This document shows, one piece after another, positions 1 to 13,638 of a stretch of DNA of 64,000 bases. The stretch lies in assembly GCA_012861695.1 (NCBI GenBank), contig JAAOOA010000056.1, positions 10,739,207 through 10,803,206 on the forward strand, written 5' to 3'. The notes beneath the pieces were generated by a model. It was not told the DNA's origin, made no database searches, and was given only the letters and a program-made list of their open reading frames with translations. This DNA is from Trematomus loennbergii. Taxonomy: Eukaryota; Chordata; Actinopteri; Perciformes; Nototheniidae. Made by a program: the position numbers and the translations under genes. Numbering within the stretch: position 1 is the stretch's first letter; each line of letters begins with the position of its first letter.

Positions 1-1560
1 ATCATTCGGTCTGCTGCTTCTCTAAGTTGCGACTTTTGCAGATTTTTTAATGAGTTTTACACTTGCTGACTTGCCTGGTTACGACAAAATAAGCACTGAT
101 ATTATCTTTGTCAAAGGGACACTGTAGATCTTTAAAAGGCTGCCTGTTGCTATGCATTGTGGTCAATAATCCTTGTTAACATGAACACCTGATGTGGGCA
201 GAAATTCAGTCTCAACCTTAAACATTTTAACAGAAGTGAAATGGTGGTATAATTCTACTTCCTATCAGCAGTCGAACTGCAGCATTGGCCACTCTGAGTC
301 TGGTTTGTCTCATTTTACCTGCCTCTCTCTGTCACCGTCAGTGGTTACAAATAGCTGACATTTACTCCAGGAAAGCACAAAATGAACTGACATTTGAATG
401 TACTTTGCATGTAATATGAATTCAGCATTTCTTTTACTAACTTTCAAAATGGGCAATTTTGATGATTGAGCATTCATGGACTGTAGAGGCACAGCTGCTT
501 CAAAGTACAAGTCTATTATTATTTTCATTTATGAAATAAGCATCGAAGCGCTTGAGGGTAACATGAATTAGCTTTTTGCAGAAATCTACCATGGATGAGA
601 TGGATCTCTGCGTGAAACTGTATATCTCCCAAAAACAGTGGTTGTCTAAGAATAGTTTTGTCAAAGTTATTTAAAGTTCAATGTTCAAACGCATCAAACA
701 AAGTATAGTGTCAGAAACCATAGAAAGGGGGAAATCTTTGGCCTCCGAACATCAATCTGAGAACGACTGGATTGAAATACAGTAGGTGGATAATTGCCAC
801 ATACTTGATAACATGAGGAAGTGTCAGTTTGACAGAACATTATCTCATTTACTAAGATCAAGATAATTGCAGCAATCAAAGCAGAGATGTTCAGACAGGG
901 AGTGTGACTGAGATCACAGAGCTCTCAATGGAGAAAGTTTGAAGAGGGCCCATAAAATTCAAACAACATGCACATGACTGGCAGGAACACGTTTGATTTC
1001 AGACTCGGGTTAAGCATACACTTTAAAGTCTAATCCTGGGATTTGTGTATGGATTAGAAATATTTGCCCGAAGGATTTTTTATTGAAGTTACTCCGAAGC
1101 TTCATCAAGCAGATATTACCCAAAGGGTGATGATGTAATGAAAGCTGGTGCTATAGGCGGAGATGTCAAATAGACTCAGGGTGTTTGCACAGTGTGATTC
1201 AGTAATAGTAACACATTATAAACATGGTTTTGACCCCGTGTTTGCTCTTAGAAGAGCATGTAGCCTCTTTTAAGCTCTGGTTTCTGGAAAATCCTTAGAG
1301 TAACCCCTCTGGAGTTCAACAGCTGGCCTCTGCTGCACATTGTGGTATGTCATCTGACAAATGGCTCAACTGAGATCTAGTGACTGAACAGGTTTGTCCT
1401 GTTCATGGAGGCTTCTGATGGCGTGGGCATGTGCCTGTTGGAGACAAATTGGTTTGCAAGGTGCATGTGCGGATATAATGAAGGGATGTTCCTGGCTGCC
1501 TCTGATCTTCAGATACCCCGTGGCGTTCCTCCACTTTCATCAAGGAGCTGAATAATATGT
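1..1560. other. Intergenic DNA, no gene seen
   Basis: AT-rich sequence with only short chance open frames on both strands. I see no exon with a recognisable protein and splice sites, no RNA gene and no clear repeat. It precedes the LINE remnant that begins near 1.58 kb. Confidence 0.6.
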
Positions 1561-1579
1561 GCCGTGAAATCACACCACA

Positions 1580-1998
1580 CAGCATCGATAGCAAGTGTTA
1601 TTAACACATTGGAAGATAATAACAGGCTGGCTCCGGCTTATTTAGCAGAACTCATCCATCGCTACACCCCAGCCAGAGCTTTAAGGTCGGCTGACCAGCT
1701 GCTGCTGGTAGTGCCCAAGACCAGGCTCAAAACCCGAGGGCACTGAGCCTTCGCAGCAGCTGGCCCTAGGCTCTGGAACACTCTGCCCCTCCATGTGAGG
1801 TCGGCCCAGACCCTAGGGGTTTTTAAATCTACACTTAAAACTCACTTCTTCTCTCTGGCCTTCTAGTCAGAGCGGAGCACGACTCCTGACATTCTCTTTG
1901 CTATTGTAGTAAAGTGTTTTTATTTATATTTTATAGCACTTTGGCACGACCAAAAATCGTTTTAAAAATGTGCATAAATAAAAACTGATTTGATTTAA
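1580..1998 (+). mobile_element. 5'-truncated L2/CR1-like LINE 3' end
   Basis: Reading forward from about 1,630, the translation resembles the C-terminal tail of the reverse-transcriptase ORF of fish L2/CR1-clade LINEs: LIHRYTPARALRSADQ, then a PKTRLKTRG segment, then GPRLWNTLPLHVRSA and FKSTLKTHFF. An in-frame TGA at about 1,744 interrupts it where family members normally have a sense codon, so the copy is dead. The ORF ends near 1,866. A short UTR follows and ends in an A-rich tail with TGATTTGATTT repeats near 1,980, as expected of L2-type 3' termini. Only the last ~400 bp of the element are present, typical of 5' truncation during retrotransposition. The clade is my recognition from family knowledge, not a database match. 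Confidence 0.75.
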
Positions 1999-3794
1999 AT
2001 GGAAGCACTGGCAATTTTCTAAAATATACAATACGACAGGGATCTGAATGAGCATTGTTGATAGAGCCCTCTAACAGGTGGAATTTTGACTCCTCCTTTT
2101 ATTGTCTTGTGTTTACCGAGAGAAACAGAAGTTGTGGTTTTCTTTCCTCACACATATCAAAGCATAATGAGTTGTATGTGCTTTCATGGATTTTCTTGGC
2201 TCCAATTTGTTGGATTGTCAGTTGACTAACTAGCATCTCTCGCTGCATATTTCAGTCTATCACTAATGAGGCATTTTTAGCCATTCTTCTCTTATTGGCC
2301 AGGTTCTTTATACAGATGGTGAGCAGTTTAGAAAGGTAACCCCCAGTGGAAATATCCGTTATTGACATTTGCATGCAGGTAAAAGTGAATATCATGTCAT
2401 AAATAATCAGGATTTAAAAAAGAAATCAATATTTGTAATTCCATCTGTCGGGGTAATGAAATCAGAGCGAATCCATTCTGATCCAGCTGTTTTTAAGAGC
2501 ACACATTCCTAAAGTGTCATGCACTAAGGAGCTGCATTTCTACTGCTCATAACAATGAAATCTATTTCTTGAAAAATAGACAGTGATTGAATATTCTAGA
2601 AATCTTTCTGAGGGCAGGACCTGGAAGAGTTATATAATTTAATATACTCTTGTTAATGTCAAAGTGGATGAATAATATAAATTCCTCCATAACCATTTCA
2701 GCTAAATACATTTGTAATCAATATTTAAATCACATGGGCATTAGGAAATCGCTTAGAGGAGATCAGAGAAGTCTCTGGATTGTAATAAGAATTGAATGAT
2801 GTTAAACTGAGGTCAATGAGCACCCTCAACACTGTCATGAATGCAATTGAGAGTGTGTTTTAAATGGATGTGTGTTTAGGGGGGAGGAGCAGGATCACTG
2901 TTGTTAATACTGAGTACAAGGAGGATTTTGTTATGTCTTTAAAATGTTTGATTAGCAGGCTTTTCTCATCCGAGCATTATCTAAAATCTGACATGATGTT
3001 GCTTTTTTGTAAACCTCCCAGCAAGCGAGACCTCAGAGAGACTACGACATTACTGTACCCAGCCAAAAAACACACAACTTCTTACATTTCTGTTGTCATG
3101 TATTACACAAACAAGGTATACTATGTTAATAAGTGCATTTTAGAGGTGCTAGTCAGCAGATGTTGTTAGCAATTGACATTGGAGCCCAGGCTTAATATAA
3201 ACTAAGATTATCAGCATCTGGCGGTAGTTTCCTAAGTGGCGGACAGACATGAAAGTAGTATCAATCTTCTCATATTTCTCTCTGCAAGAAAGCTAATAAG
3301 CGTATTTTCCACAAAATGTAGACGCATTCGTTTTGATTAATTTCTTCTGATTCTGGTAGATAACATTTGAAACGTTTCTCTCAATCTGTCCCTCCATCTT
3401 AAACTCACTGACTTCAGTTAACTGGTTTGTTTGTTTGGTTTTCTCTGTCAGTGTTTAAAAATATATAAAGATGAATAGATGTGTCCGTTATCTATGTGGA
3501 TGTCAGGCAGTCCTGTCTGAATGACATTTTAATTGGTTGTCTGCGTCAACCATTGCATTTCAACCTCATCACTGACATTTAGACAAACACTGTACCTGAC
3601 AACTATGAGTATCCTTTTGTTATAGTGCCTTGAACACATATTGACAATTTACATTATCTCTCTCTCTCTCTATAATGAAGACACGGAGAAGTCGACAGCT
3701 CTAGAAAAAAGGCCTGATAAGATAATAATACATATAATATTCACATTATATAACCCAAAGTAAAAACAACACGAGAACAAAACACCTGGGAGAG

Positions 3795-3852
3795 GAATTA
3801 CAAGAGCCAGCCTTGAGCCAGGTCAATATGACCTTGTAATTCTGTACATACA
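3795..3852. promoter_or_regulatory. Perfect ERE-type palindrome inside a larger inverted repeat
   Basis: Positions 3,830-3,844 read AGGTCA-ATA-TGACCT, an exact match to the 15-bp inverted-repeat-3 consensus bound by estrogen receptors. It lies within wider 10-bp arms, GAATTACAAG at 3,795-3,804 and CTTGTAATTC at 3,843-3,852, which are exact reverse complements. No repeat family is apparent around it. The nearest gene I can place is the lifeguard gene about 11.8 kb downstream. Motif identity is certain; function is only a possibility, because a 15-bp motif with three free positions occurs by chance in a large genome. Confidence 0.4.
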
Positions 3853-3886
3853 CAGCGTTAACATTGGAGCTGTTCTCGACATTTTA

Positions 3887-3908
3887 CAATTGGACAGGTG
3901 TCCAATTG
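3887..3908. repeat. 22-bp perfect palindrome
   Basis: CAATTGGACA, then GG, then TGTCCAATTG: two exact 10-nt complementary arms around a 2-nt centre, 35 bp from the inverted repeat that holds the ERE. The centre contains an E-box-like CAGGTG and the half-site AGGTGT. It may be a protein-binding palindrome or chance. Confidence 0.5.
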
Positions 3909-6900
3909 AATAGCCCCTCTGTCTTCCACAATTAATTATGGACATTTTCTAAATTAGCTTCTAATTCCTATGACACACTCCTGAAGAAAGCAGATTCAGT
4001 GTGATCTGAAATAAGCGACTGTACACAACAGACTTCTTTCTTGTTCTTTGAAAAAAAAAAGCTTTTGACCAGCCAATCGCATCTGTCACATGCGTCATTC
4101 CTCACAGCAAAAAAAAGATCACTTCTCCCACAAAGCAAATCCTTTACACATCAAATTAAAGCTGATACTCGCTGTATGGAGAATGAGCCTTAGAACGACA
4201 TGAGTGCGGTTTTAAAAACACACGGCAATCTTATTGTAATTTCATCAGCTCTCAAAGCCTCACTCACGACAGTCATAAAAAACTCCTACGCTCCCCCTGA
4301 GGAAAATGCAGAGCATAGAAACCCCACAACAGAACAGAGCAGCATGCTTTTGATCACTCCGGCTTGTGATTGAGTAATCGGGCTCCATAATTGAAATAGC
4401 ACATATATAATATTTTATTCAGGGGACCAGAACTAGCGAACAGCCTTTCTGCACCTCATTTGTTATGTTGGACTTATTATTATAGAAGACATATCTCACT
4501 GGCCTTTGTGGAAGTGGTATTTATAGGCAGTTCAAATAGAAGTACTTTGGAAATATACATTTTTATTTGCATATAATATTTCTTGCTGTTAAGCGCAACA
4601 TTTTTACTGTATACATAAACCTACAGTTAGTATTTCAATAGTGCGAGCATCACAGGAAATCCAATCAACAAATCAGACTTATTAAACACTCTCTTTTCAG
4701 ACTAAACCTAGATTCACTCTGCTATGTTTTGTCAGTTTCTGTCTCATATTCATGATCACAAACAAATGGTTACCTGTTTTAAATAATCACATAATATGCC
4801 CTTTAGATTCCACCTACGCAAAGTACCTGGCACACAAGGACACACTTTGAAAAAAGATGGCCACTCATCAGACTACTTATGAGAGGCACAGGCGTGAGGG
4901 ATCTGCGGCTATGAGCCATGAATTCATATGTGACATTTCATCTTGTCAATTAATGTTTGGGCATGATGTACAACCTATCAGTTAAGGACTGTGTTATAAA
5001 TCAGAGGACGTTGACATTTTGGATTTGTTATCGTGCATGCTCAGCAGGAAGTGGAACTCATTCTTGCATAAAACTGAAGAGGAGGGAAAAGTGTGCCACA
5101 TATGAAATCAAAGCATATGATTGAGTACATTTTGTCCTGCGAGGAATAATCACATGGTCTTTTACTGATGTTAATGTGACAGAGTGGAGCCTGCAGCGCC
5201 CTCTGAAAGGGGACGGCTTAAGTCGTCTATTACACAGTGAGAACATGCAGGAAATGTGTGCCTGTGCATGGCAAGGATTTGTGTCTACTAAGCAGCAAGT
5301 CTAATCACAGGTTTATTTATTTATTATTTATTATTTTCTGTGAATTTCACTTCAACTCAGTGGGAGATGAAGCACTTGATGTTTTGTAGTTATAATGGGT
5401 AACGCCACATTTTCATCTCAAGGATCACTGGATGTGTGTGTGTTTTGGATGCCCTGCTGTTCAGACGAGGTTAAAATCACAAAGGCACAGATGCATTCTG
5501 GGATTCCAAAACACAATCCTATTTGTAGATAATTTGGCAGAATTATCTTCTTGAAGATGCATCCAAATCACTCGAGTGATAATACAGACTTGGGGCATTT
5601 TTCATTCAAGCTGTTTACTGTGCATAATGGCTGCATATTATCGTGCTGGTGTGCAACATAATGCATGAATTGTGGAGGCGGCTACATCCACATCAGATGT
5701 CAGAGACTGTTTGATGGATGACCCAAACTGTCCCTGCAGTCTGCTGCAACTTCTGTTTGGCTTTTTGTTCAATTATGTTAAAGCGTCCCTTTGGACCAGC
5801 GGAGCAGCATTGTTAGAACATGTGTTATCTTCTCCCAATCTAATTTCAAGTAGGGTGCCATCTATTGACTTATGGCAGTCCTTCAAGTCCTAGACAAGGA
5901 CATTGGACTCCTCTTGGCTTAGAGTGTACATTTGTCGCCTTCTGCTACACAATTAGCTAAGTTACATTTCCTTTTTTGTTTCTCAAATGTCACAAATTAA
6001 TCAGAGCTCACTGATTTGTAAAGTAAAGCATGATTGGGTTGGCTATGACTAACATTTGTCTGTTCCTAAGCACGTGGCATCTGGCCACATCGTTTCCAGG
6101 AGTGAGAGGTCACTGCTGGGCTTTGTGCCATCGTCTCGCTTTGCACCATTTACTATTGATTCGCACCATTGAAGCCTTATAATGAAGGTCACTGGAAAAT
6201 TATTTTTAAAGTCAATGTCATAATCGGTATCCACACAGTCTTTTTCTGCTGCATTCCAATACAGCATAGGTTTTTTAATCTGCTTCTAAAACTTAACTTC
6301 AGCTAGATGTAAACTACTAGCACACAGAACCACGTTCTTTCAAGGAGTTGTCCCTAATTGTGGAACATGTGAAACTAATATGTACTTAGGTTATATAAAT
6401 CAAAGGCACAGATGTATACAAATGTTTTTGGAGCTGCAAATATAAGAACCCAGGTATGCAAAACAAGCCTTGTAATTACAGTCAGTGAGACATTTTCTTT
6501 CACAGCGCCTTTACAGATGCACATGGTGATGACATTTAATATGTGTATTTGGTTGATATCCTCACACCACAATTAATAAGTGCTGCATTATAGTCTGACT
6601 GGAATATGAATGTGTGAACACATGCTGTTTTATTCCCTGTATCACCCTGGAGAAAGCGTATTGTAATCGGAGGTGGGGGGGGGGGGATCATCAAAGTTCC
6701 AAGGGCTGTTATCTAAAATACAGTCCAGTATTTTTCACTGGGAATCTGCAGACATATCTGTTAGTACAAAAGAATAATGAACAGTTGTTCTGTAGCCTTC
6801 ATCATCTGCTCTGCTGAGACTGTTGTTGTCCTTTGTCATCAGTTTAATTATCCTTAGTCTCTTCATATGTCTGGATGATACCCTTCTATCTAATCAAATA

Positions 6901-7007
6901 AAATCTCATCAGCCTTCGGTGGAAGACAATAAATGTAGGGTAGACCATGTACATGCCAAACACTATAGTCTGCAAGCTTGCCATGCAGTTAAATGTTTAT
7001 ATTTAGT

Positions 7008-7205
7008 ATTACCTCAACCAAGGCGGTTAGGTTCAGTTTGTTTGTCTGTTTGTCAACAGGATACAAAAAGACACTGGCAAATGTAAATGAAACTTGGTGT
7101 AAGGGTAGCATGCTCCGAGGAAGAACTCATTATAGTGTTGGTGTCCTTGGCTGAGCTCTGCACTCTCTCTCCAAGTGCCCTTCCAGTTCCTGATTTTCAA
7201 ACAAA
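7008..7205. repeat. Fish interspersed repeat (ACCTC..CCAAGG type)
   Basis: Starts with ACCTCAACCAAGGCGGTTAG, continues with a GTTTGTTTGTCTGTTTGT stretch and a block like GGATACAAAAAGAC...GAAACTTGGTG, and closes near CCTTGGCTGAGCTCTGC followed by CTCCAAGTGCCCTTC. I recognise this as a very common teleost dispersed repeat whose ends are imperfect inverted repeats (CCAAGG / CCTTGG). It looks like a diverged, probably non-autonomous copy. The family name is not certain. Confidence 0.6.
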
Positions 7206-10200
7206 CATTTTGAATTGTTGATTCATGACAAAAAAAAATTCATTTCTGAAAACATGGTTGATATCAATCTTCCCACATCTTCCTAATGTGTTTAGCCGCA
7301 TATTGACCTTTCCTCTAACATCGGGCCAAAAATGTCAACACTGACATTTCATATGATTTATTTTCAATAAAACATATGCACATTCATTTTTTACTAATAT
7401 ATACTCTATATCAGGAAGATCAAAGTGACTTATCCATGTTCAAGTTTCTCCGATAGTTATGTGTAAATGAGTGTGTCGGTGGACAAAAGGAATAAATGTA
7501 ACCCTATGATGTATTTTATATAACGTTGCATTTTCACAACTAGGAAACAATAAAAGGGAAAGTTAAAAAGAAACACTTTCAATGAAGGCATTAAGAGTTA
7601 AATTCACAAACTGTGTTTGGTTTACTCATACAAATGACAGTGATCTAGCAATATGATTATTATCAAACCAGGGCGAAAACTACGAATAAAAAGGCAAATA
7701 CAAAAATGTGACATGTGAAATCACCTAAACTGAAGTGAAACCATTGCTAACAATAATAAGATTGCTGTTATTAGATTTCAGGGCCCTCATATCAACGGCT
7801 ACGAGGTTTAGCAATAACACTTTATCCATAAGAAAACACAAGGTCAAACAGAGCAGTGATCATGTGTCCAAGTGCTGTTTAAAGCCCAGGATATTTTCCA
7901 ATTTCCCTGCACAGGCAAAATGCAACAGATGATTTTGTATTTAATCATAACATATTTTGAGTATGTTTATATATTGTATGGTATTTAATTTATACAATGT
8001 CCTTTATATAACTCTGACATGAGAACTGATCAATCATTTGAGACCGGGCCGTGTCATGAGAGCGGAGCGGCTGACATTTGTCCGCTGGACGGTGGCAGCA
8101 GCGGTTCCTCTTGTCAGGGCCGTACTCTACCAGCAGGGAAATGCCACTGTCAGTTATTGTTCTGTCCTTGTCATTGCTTATGTGAAATCCATTTTCTCTG
8201 TTGAATACATTCTGTTAGGGAAGAAAAGAGCCAACCTCAAATCATATCTGCCCATTTTTGATAGAGAGCATCTGACAGCAAATGGCTACATGGCCTCTTC
8301 ACAGTTGAGACATCTGTCCTTGGGCTGCCGAATGTCTTTCACAATGCCTTCATTTTTTTACACTAGCTTACAATTACCTTACTCCGCTTCCCTTGATCAT
8401 CTGCTAGATTGGACTGGAGACTGTCACATCATGTCAGTTCGATCTATGTAGCACAATGTCACAAATCATGGTGTCGTCTCAGGAATCCATAAACATTATA
8501 GGTACATTGATTTATCTGAATATGGTCAGAAGAAGTGCTTTCCATATTGTGAACAATGTGATTAACAATGTACAGTGCAAGCAAAGCGTTGGTTGTTACA
8601 TTTATTCTCATACAGAATGAATAGTACTCTTGCCTGTCTTGCATGATGATGGGGGAATTATAATGGTTTTTTTTGCACTTTTCTTAAAAGTTTATGTTGC
8701 TCTTTACCACCCTTGTTGGTTCCATAGTGAGTGACTTTACCAACTATCACATGTCAGGGAAATTAATTCAGAGTGTATTAGCAGTTCATCCCATCATTCT
8801 TACTCAAGTAATTTGGTGACGCACTTTTCACATAAAATCTCAGCATGATTAGGACTGTCTGCAGCAGGAACGTGTAAGGAGGGAGAGACTTATTCCATCA
8901 TGACGCTTGCTTCTAACCTGGAGGGATTTCATTGAGCCCCAGCCTATATTTGACCTGGCAGCATGCACCCAGCCTGTCAGACACGGCCATGGCTTTGAAT
9001 AAACTTTACCTCAATCCTTTTATGGCATCATGACACTCCACTTCACTCTGACTCAGCTTCAACATCCCAAAACTCAGCATCCTGATGTCGTGAGAAAAGT
9101 GAGCAGTCAGAATTTCCGATCCATCTGTGATAATTGGATCAGTTTACAGAATATAATTAACTGGCTTAGCGTTAGCAAGGAAAATAGGTTTTGTCATGTT
9201 TAGACAGAGAAAAGAAAATCAGACACAATCAGATGCTCGTTATATTGAGTCAACACAGTCAGAACCCTTACCAAAACATGTTTTACTGAAATTCAGTTAA
9301 TTTATTCAGCTATTGAAACTATTTCATCTTTGAAAGCCACATCTCCAAGCATTTATATATTGATAAAAATAATTAGAGATGAATTAGAGGCTATATAGCG
9401 ATGAAGACTTCAAATCTGTCACACTGGTTTGGGTCGTAGTGTGTAAGACTGAATTATCTTAAAATAACTCCAAAACGTTATCTGTTGCCTGAGCTGTTGG
9501 AGTTGTATTTTTTAGCCTTGCAATGTGGATAAAAATGCAATAATGGCTTTCATTAAAAGTGTGGCTGCTGTTATATTTTTCAGTTTTTGTTGGTAAAAGT
9601 AACACAATGGCATGAAAGCTTTTTCCAGCCAAATAAAAAGTTAATTTAATCCCTCAAAAGTAAAATGAGTCAGAGAAAAGTCAAAAGGAAAAGATTGCCT
9701 TAAGCCAATGGCCTTTGTACACTGTAGAAGATATATGAGCATATTTTTTCATTGTGAGTTGGCATCACTGTCTTCTCTGTATCACCTCTAACCTTCACTA
9801 CAATAAGCTCTAAATTGGTTTATCAACAACCAGCTGAATACATTAGGTATGATTTGTAACCATTGTGAACAAGTTGTATTTCTACTTCCAACTGAAATTC
9901 ATGTTCATGGATGTCTCCCTATCAATATTCACAATGTTTTATTTCTGTAAGACAAGCAGCATACTCTTTTTCCCAGTTATCCCTCCTATTGTCTTCGTTC
10001 CCCCCCTTACTTTGGTGTTCGCGGTCAAATTTGACCGGTCCTGTTTTAACTGCTATTACATTAACACAAAACCATTAATCATCACCAAATTTCATTTAAC
10101 ACCCTTTCAAACTGTAAATATTGTATCAGACTACTCCAAAGGAAGGTTTCAGTCCAGCTGAATGTATTAGCTAGTACAAAAGATAAGAGGCAAATGACCT

Positions 10201-12160
10201 AGGGGGGTACATTTTCTTGGCTAGCTAGTTCTGTCCATAGACAGTATGTAAAGACACCTTTCTTGCCAAATATTGTCCCTGGTGCTAATGTTGCCGTAAT
10301 GTCTTCACACTAACAAGCTGTGGCCGTGCTCAGCCTCTGATTGTCTAGGGCGTGTATTTGAGGGAGGTCATACCATGGCTCCATGCCACGATAACCTCTG
10401 CACAGTGTGGTTTAAAGTGGCTTCAGAATATCAAGAAGGTGCCTTCTTTATCCAAGATATTTAGTTTTTGACTTATTGTGGGAGGAAGTGTAGATTTGGC
10501 GTCCATCAGAGTCTATGGTTCTGACGTAGAATGTGAAGTGACCGCAGGTGCATGGCATTGTTACTTTGCTACATATAGCTTAACTAACAAATGTTAGGCA
10601 GTAAAAAGGATGCCATACTGCTTATATTTGGAGAAATGCCAGAGTTACACAAAGAAAACCACTATGATAAAGGCAGTCAAGCTGGCATGCCCAGCAACTG
10701 GTGCGTGGTTATGAAGTGATCGCTCTGGCCTCAAAACAGTTTAGCTAATTAGCCTTGCGTTAAGGATTAGCTTGGTTGCTACAGCTAACTCATTCTAAAC
10801 AGAGAACCAGGTTTTACAAGTAACCTAAAGTGATGTATAGATGTTGAACATGACATCTTCCAATTATGTGAGTCCTCCTATCTTTAACCTAAGTGTTTAA
10901 TTTCATCTTCTGAATTAGGCTTCCAACTATAATAGAATTATTCAAAACTGAATCTGTCCGTTGATTTACTCCACAGATCGAAAATGATGTCGGATTAGAC
11001 TACCTAATTTCCCTTTTAATATAGTTATATTGACTTAACTCTGGGCCAGTTGAATGAATGTGGTTTAGGTACGTCTGCAACAATGTAATATGATACTCAA
11101 TTAATTCAGCTCCTCGTTCAATTAGTTTAGAAGAAGTTTCTGCAAGCTTCTTTATAATTCACTAATGGAGTTCTCCTTTTAGACACAACTAATCCAAACC
11201 TTGACACTCATAATAATAAATGTATTTCTCTGCTATAGTTGTGTAATAAATTAAATCAACAATGGATAATAGTAATTTATTCACTTAATTATGTCTATTG
11301 ACTTAAATTGACTGCAGCTGTGCCTTTTGTATCTCACTCATTTGCAAAACAAGATAATTCAAGTCATTGTCAAACCAATGCAAAGCTGATTTGGCCCTCA
11401 TAGTAAGTCAACATTGTGTGTCAGTACTTTTAATTTCACTGTAGTAATATTCCTTGCTTGACACGGCTGGTCCAGCTGATATTAAGTGGAACTCTGTGCA
11501 GCCTGTCTCATTATTTAAAGTAACAAATGCGGTCCCAGTGTGTCGTACTCTCCCATCGCCATACACGCTGCTGAGATTCTACATTAGCAGCTTCAGGAGG
11601 GTTGTAAATTAGAAATGAAGAGGCATGTAGTGACACAGACCTTCAGACCTGCACTGGGGCTCTCAGAGGCCCCACACAAACTACCATTTCAATTCTCCAC
11701 ATGTCCTTCTGTGGCCCGAGTGGCCAGGCAGGAGTAATTCACAACTGCATGCAGTGGAGAGAGCCTGGCATGATGGCTACATCTCTGCTCCTCTAGTGAC
11801 ACCAGAGATCTCCCCGCTGCGATCCTCAGTCCCTGACGCCCCGAAGAGCATCGTAGCAGTCTGACAAAACAGAGCTGTCACAGTGTGTCTGCTCCGAGAC
11901 AGGGAACAGACTGTCTCTCTCCATCCGTCCATCTATCTGGCTTTCCTCCATTCGCATAATGTTTCTTACTTACAGTTTTACTACTTTCCCTTCTTTATTT
12001 GCATCCATCATTTCTTTATTTATTTTACTTTTCTTTTTTCTCCTTTAATTTCTCCTGCCTGTCCTTTCCTGTTCATCATCATTTTCTTTCTTCCATCTAT
12101 CCACCCAGCCATTCGTTTTCCTTTATTCCTTCCTTCCTTATAGAATTGGAGGGATGAACC
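7206..12160. other. Intergenic DNA, no supported gene
   Basis: No exon with homology I can recognise. The longest open frame (8,038-8,451 +, 137 codons) has no domain, no splice context and ordinary composition, so I do not call it. 10,200-10,560 contains phrases such as GTCCATAGACAGTATGTAAAG and AATATCAAGAAGGTGCC that recall another common teleost dispersed repeat, too diverged to delimit. 11,880-12,150 is pyrimidine-rich (TTTCCTTCC, ATTTCTTTATTTATT). Confidence 0.5.
10022..10037. repeat. 16-bp perfect palindrome GGTCAAATTTGACC
   Basis: The sequence CGGTCAAATTTGACCG is its own reverse complement. I have an impression of this core from fish DNA-transposon termini, but no second end is visible nearby, so it is listed only as a palindrome. 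Confidence 0.4.
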
Positions 12161-12164
12161 CCTC

Positions 12165-12466
12165 TTTAATGGTCACACATGCAGAGCACACAGCACACAC
12201 AGTGAAATGTGTTCTCTGCTTTTAACCCATCCTAGTACCAGGAGCAGTGGGCAGCTATTGTACAGCGCCAGCGGAGCAATGGGGGGTGGGGGGTTGTCTG
12301 GTGCCTTGCTCAAGTGCACCACGGCAGGGCCCAGGAGGTGAACTGGGACCTCTCCAAGTAGCAGTCCACACTCCATATTTAGGTCTGTTCGGGGACTTGA
12401 ACCGGCGACCCTACGGCTCCCAGCCCATACGGCTCCCAGCCCCTACTGACTGAGCCACTGCCATCT
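12165..12466. repeat. SINE-like fish repeat (CAGTGGGCAGC / GAACCGGCGACCC type)
   Basis: Contains, in order, AGTGAAATGTGTTCTCTGC, TTTAACCCATCC, GAGCAGTGGGCAGC, a GGGG-rich stretch, TGCCTTGCTCAAG, a GCACCACGGCAGGG block, GGACTTGAACCGGCGACCC and ACTGAGCCACTGCC. This order is characteristic of a very common teleost repeat. The last part resembles a tRNA-derived B-box region (TTGAACC...), so a SINE origin is likely. Internally CCATACGGCTCCCAGCCC is a near-tandem duplication of the preceding unit. Strand and exact ends are uncertain. Confidence 0.65.
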
Positions 12467-12469
12467 ATC

Positions 12470-13635
12470 GTCATTCCTCACTTCCTTCGTTCCATTGTTT
12501 TTCCTCCACTTTTTTGGACCGTTCTTTACTTTTCCTTTTTCTATCTTCCCTTCCTTTTCCATCCTTCAGTCCATCTGTCCTGTTGGCTGATTTGTGATAT
12601 TGGGCTTTATAAATAAAATATAAATGTTCCGTCCTGTGGTGGACCATGGTGTGGTCACAGCTCTCTGCTCTGCACACATTGGGCTCCATGTGGCTCCAGC
12701 CTCATGTGCTGCTCATGTTTGGACAGCCAGAGACAATCAGATCCGAGTTAAATGTGGCCTCACACCAGGATCCACACTGATTGGTGCGTCAACACAGGCA
12801 GCAGTTGAACCGCCTGCTCAAATGTGACATTATTTGTTGTGCCAGCCATTCAAATCGGCCTAAGATCTCTGGAACAGGTGAGAGCATCAGATTTGAGCAG
12901 CCGGTGTAAATCCAGCCCGTGTTGACTGTCACACCTATCAGCAGAGAACAGTGAAAATGACTCAAAACGCTGTCTGTCCCTTCAAATATGATGTGGCAAG
13001 TATTTGTTGTATTTTTGTTTTTCATTTATTATTCATTTATTGCTGTCTAAACAGGAAAAACAATGTTTCCTTTTGTTTTAACAACATGCCACATGCAGAT
13101 GAGAGAAATGCAAGGATATGATCCAGCAGTTACAATGAGGAGGCGGATGATTTAAGGGGCTCTCTGGAGGATTTGGTTCCTGCTGGTTGGCTGGCGAGGT
13201 GGCAGCAAGAGACGGGGGAGAGCCACAACCAAATCACTGCAATTAGTAGCAGAAGCACAGGAGACTAGTGCCCCCCAGTGTTTGCTCGATATATATGATT
13301 AGTCTCTGTACACTGCGACGCGACCACATTAAAAACTCTGAATCTTTGAATATAAAATGATTTTCTTTTGTTCTGTTCATTGATCCAGAGAATTTGGAAT
13401 TTATTTTTTGGCACAAGTATACCTTGACAGCTCACCTTTAACTGCTGATACAACCATCTTTCAATCATTTGTATGTCCTCTGCAGTTTTGTTCTCTTTCA
13501 AATCAAAAACCCAGGCAGAGTTGCTGAGTGTTTGAACATGAGACAGAAGATCTATAAATCTCTTTGGATGCTCATCCGTAACATGAGAAGAGACTGGAAT
13601 GCCATCTAGAGGTTAGCTAGCTGATTGTTATGTAC
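12470..13635. other. Intergenic DNA, nothing recognised
   Basis: Pyrimidine-rich at the start, then mixed sequence. Short open frames on both strands lack recognisable domains or splice context. Confidence 0.5.
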
Positions 13636-13638
13636 AGT

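Larger units (their letters stand above)
2000..7005. other. Intergenic DNA with a few palindromes and simple repeats
   Basis: No gene is supported. It contains a short (TC)n tract at about 3,655-3,670, A- and T-runs, a TTTATT-rich stretch near 5,312-5,335, a G run near 6,675-6,685 and a short (GT)n at about 5,434. The only structured sites are the ERE-like palindrome at 3,830-3,844 and the 22-bp palindrome at 3,887-3,908, listed separately. The open frames here (for example 2,864-3,169) have no recognisable domain. Confidence 0.55.

Noticed and set aside
1580..1998. Functional reverse transcriptase
   Set aside because: Only the C-terminal tail remains and it contains an in-frame stop.
8038..8451. 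137-codon open frame
   Set aside because: No recognisable domain, no splice context and no codon or composition signal different from its surroundings; likely chance.
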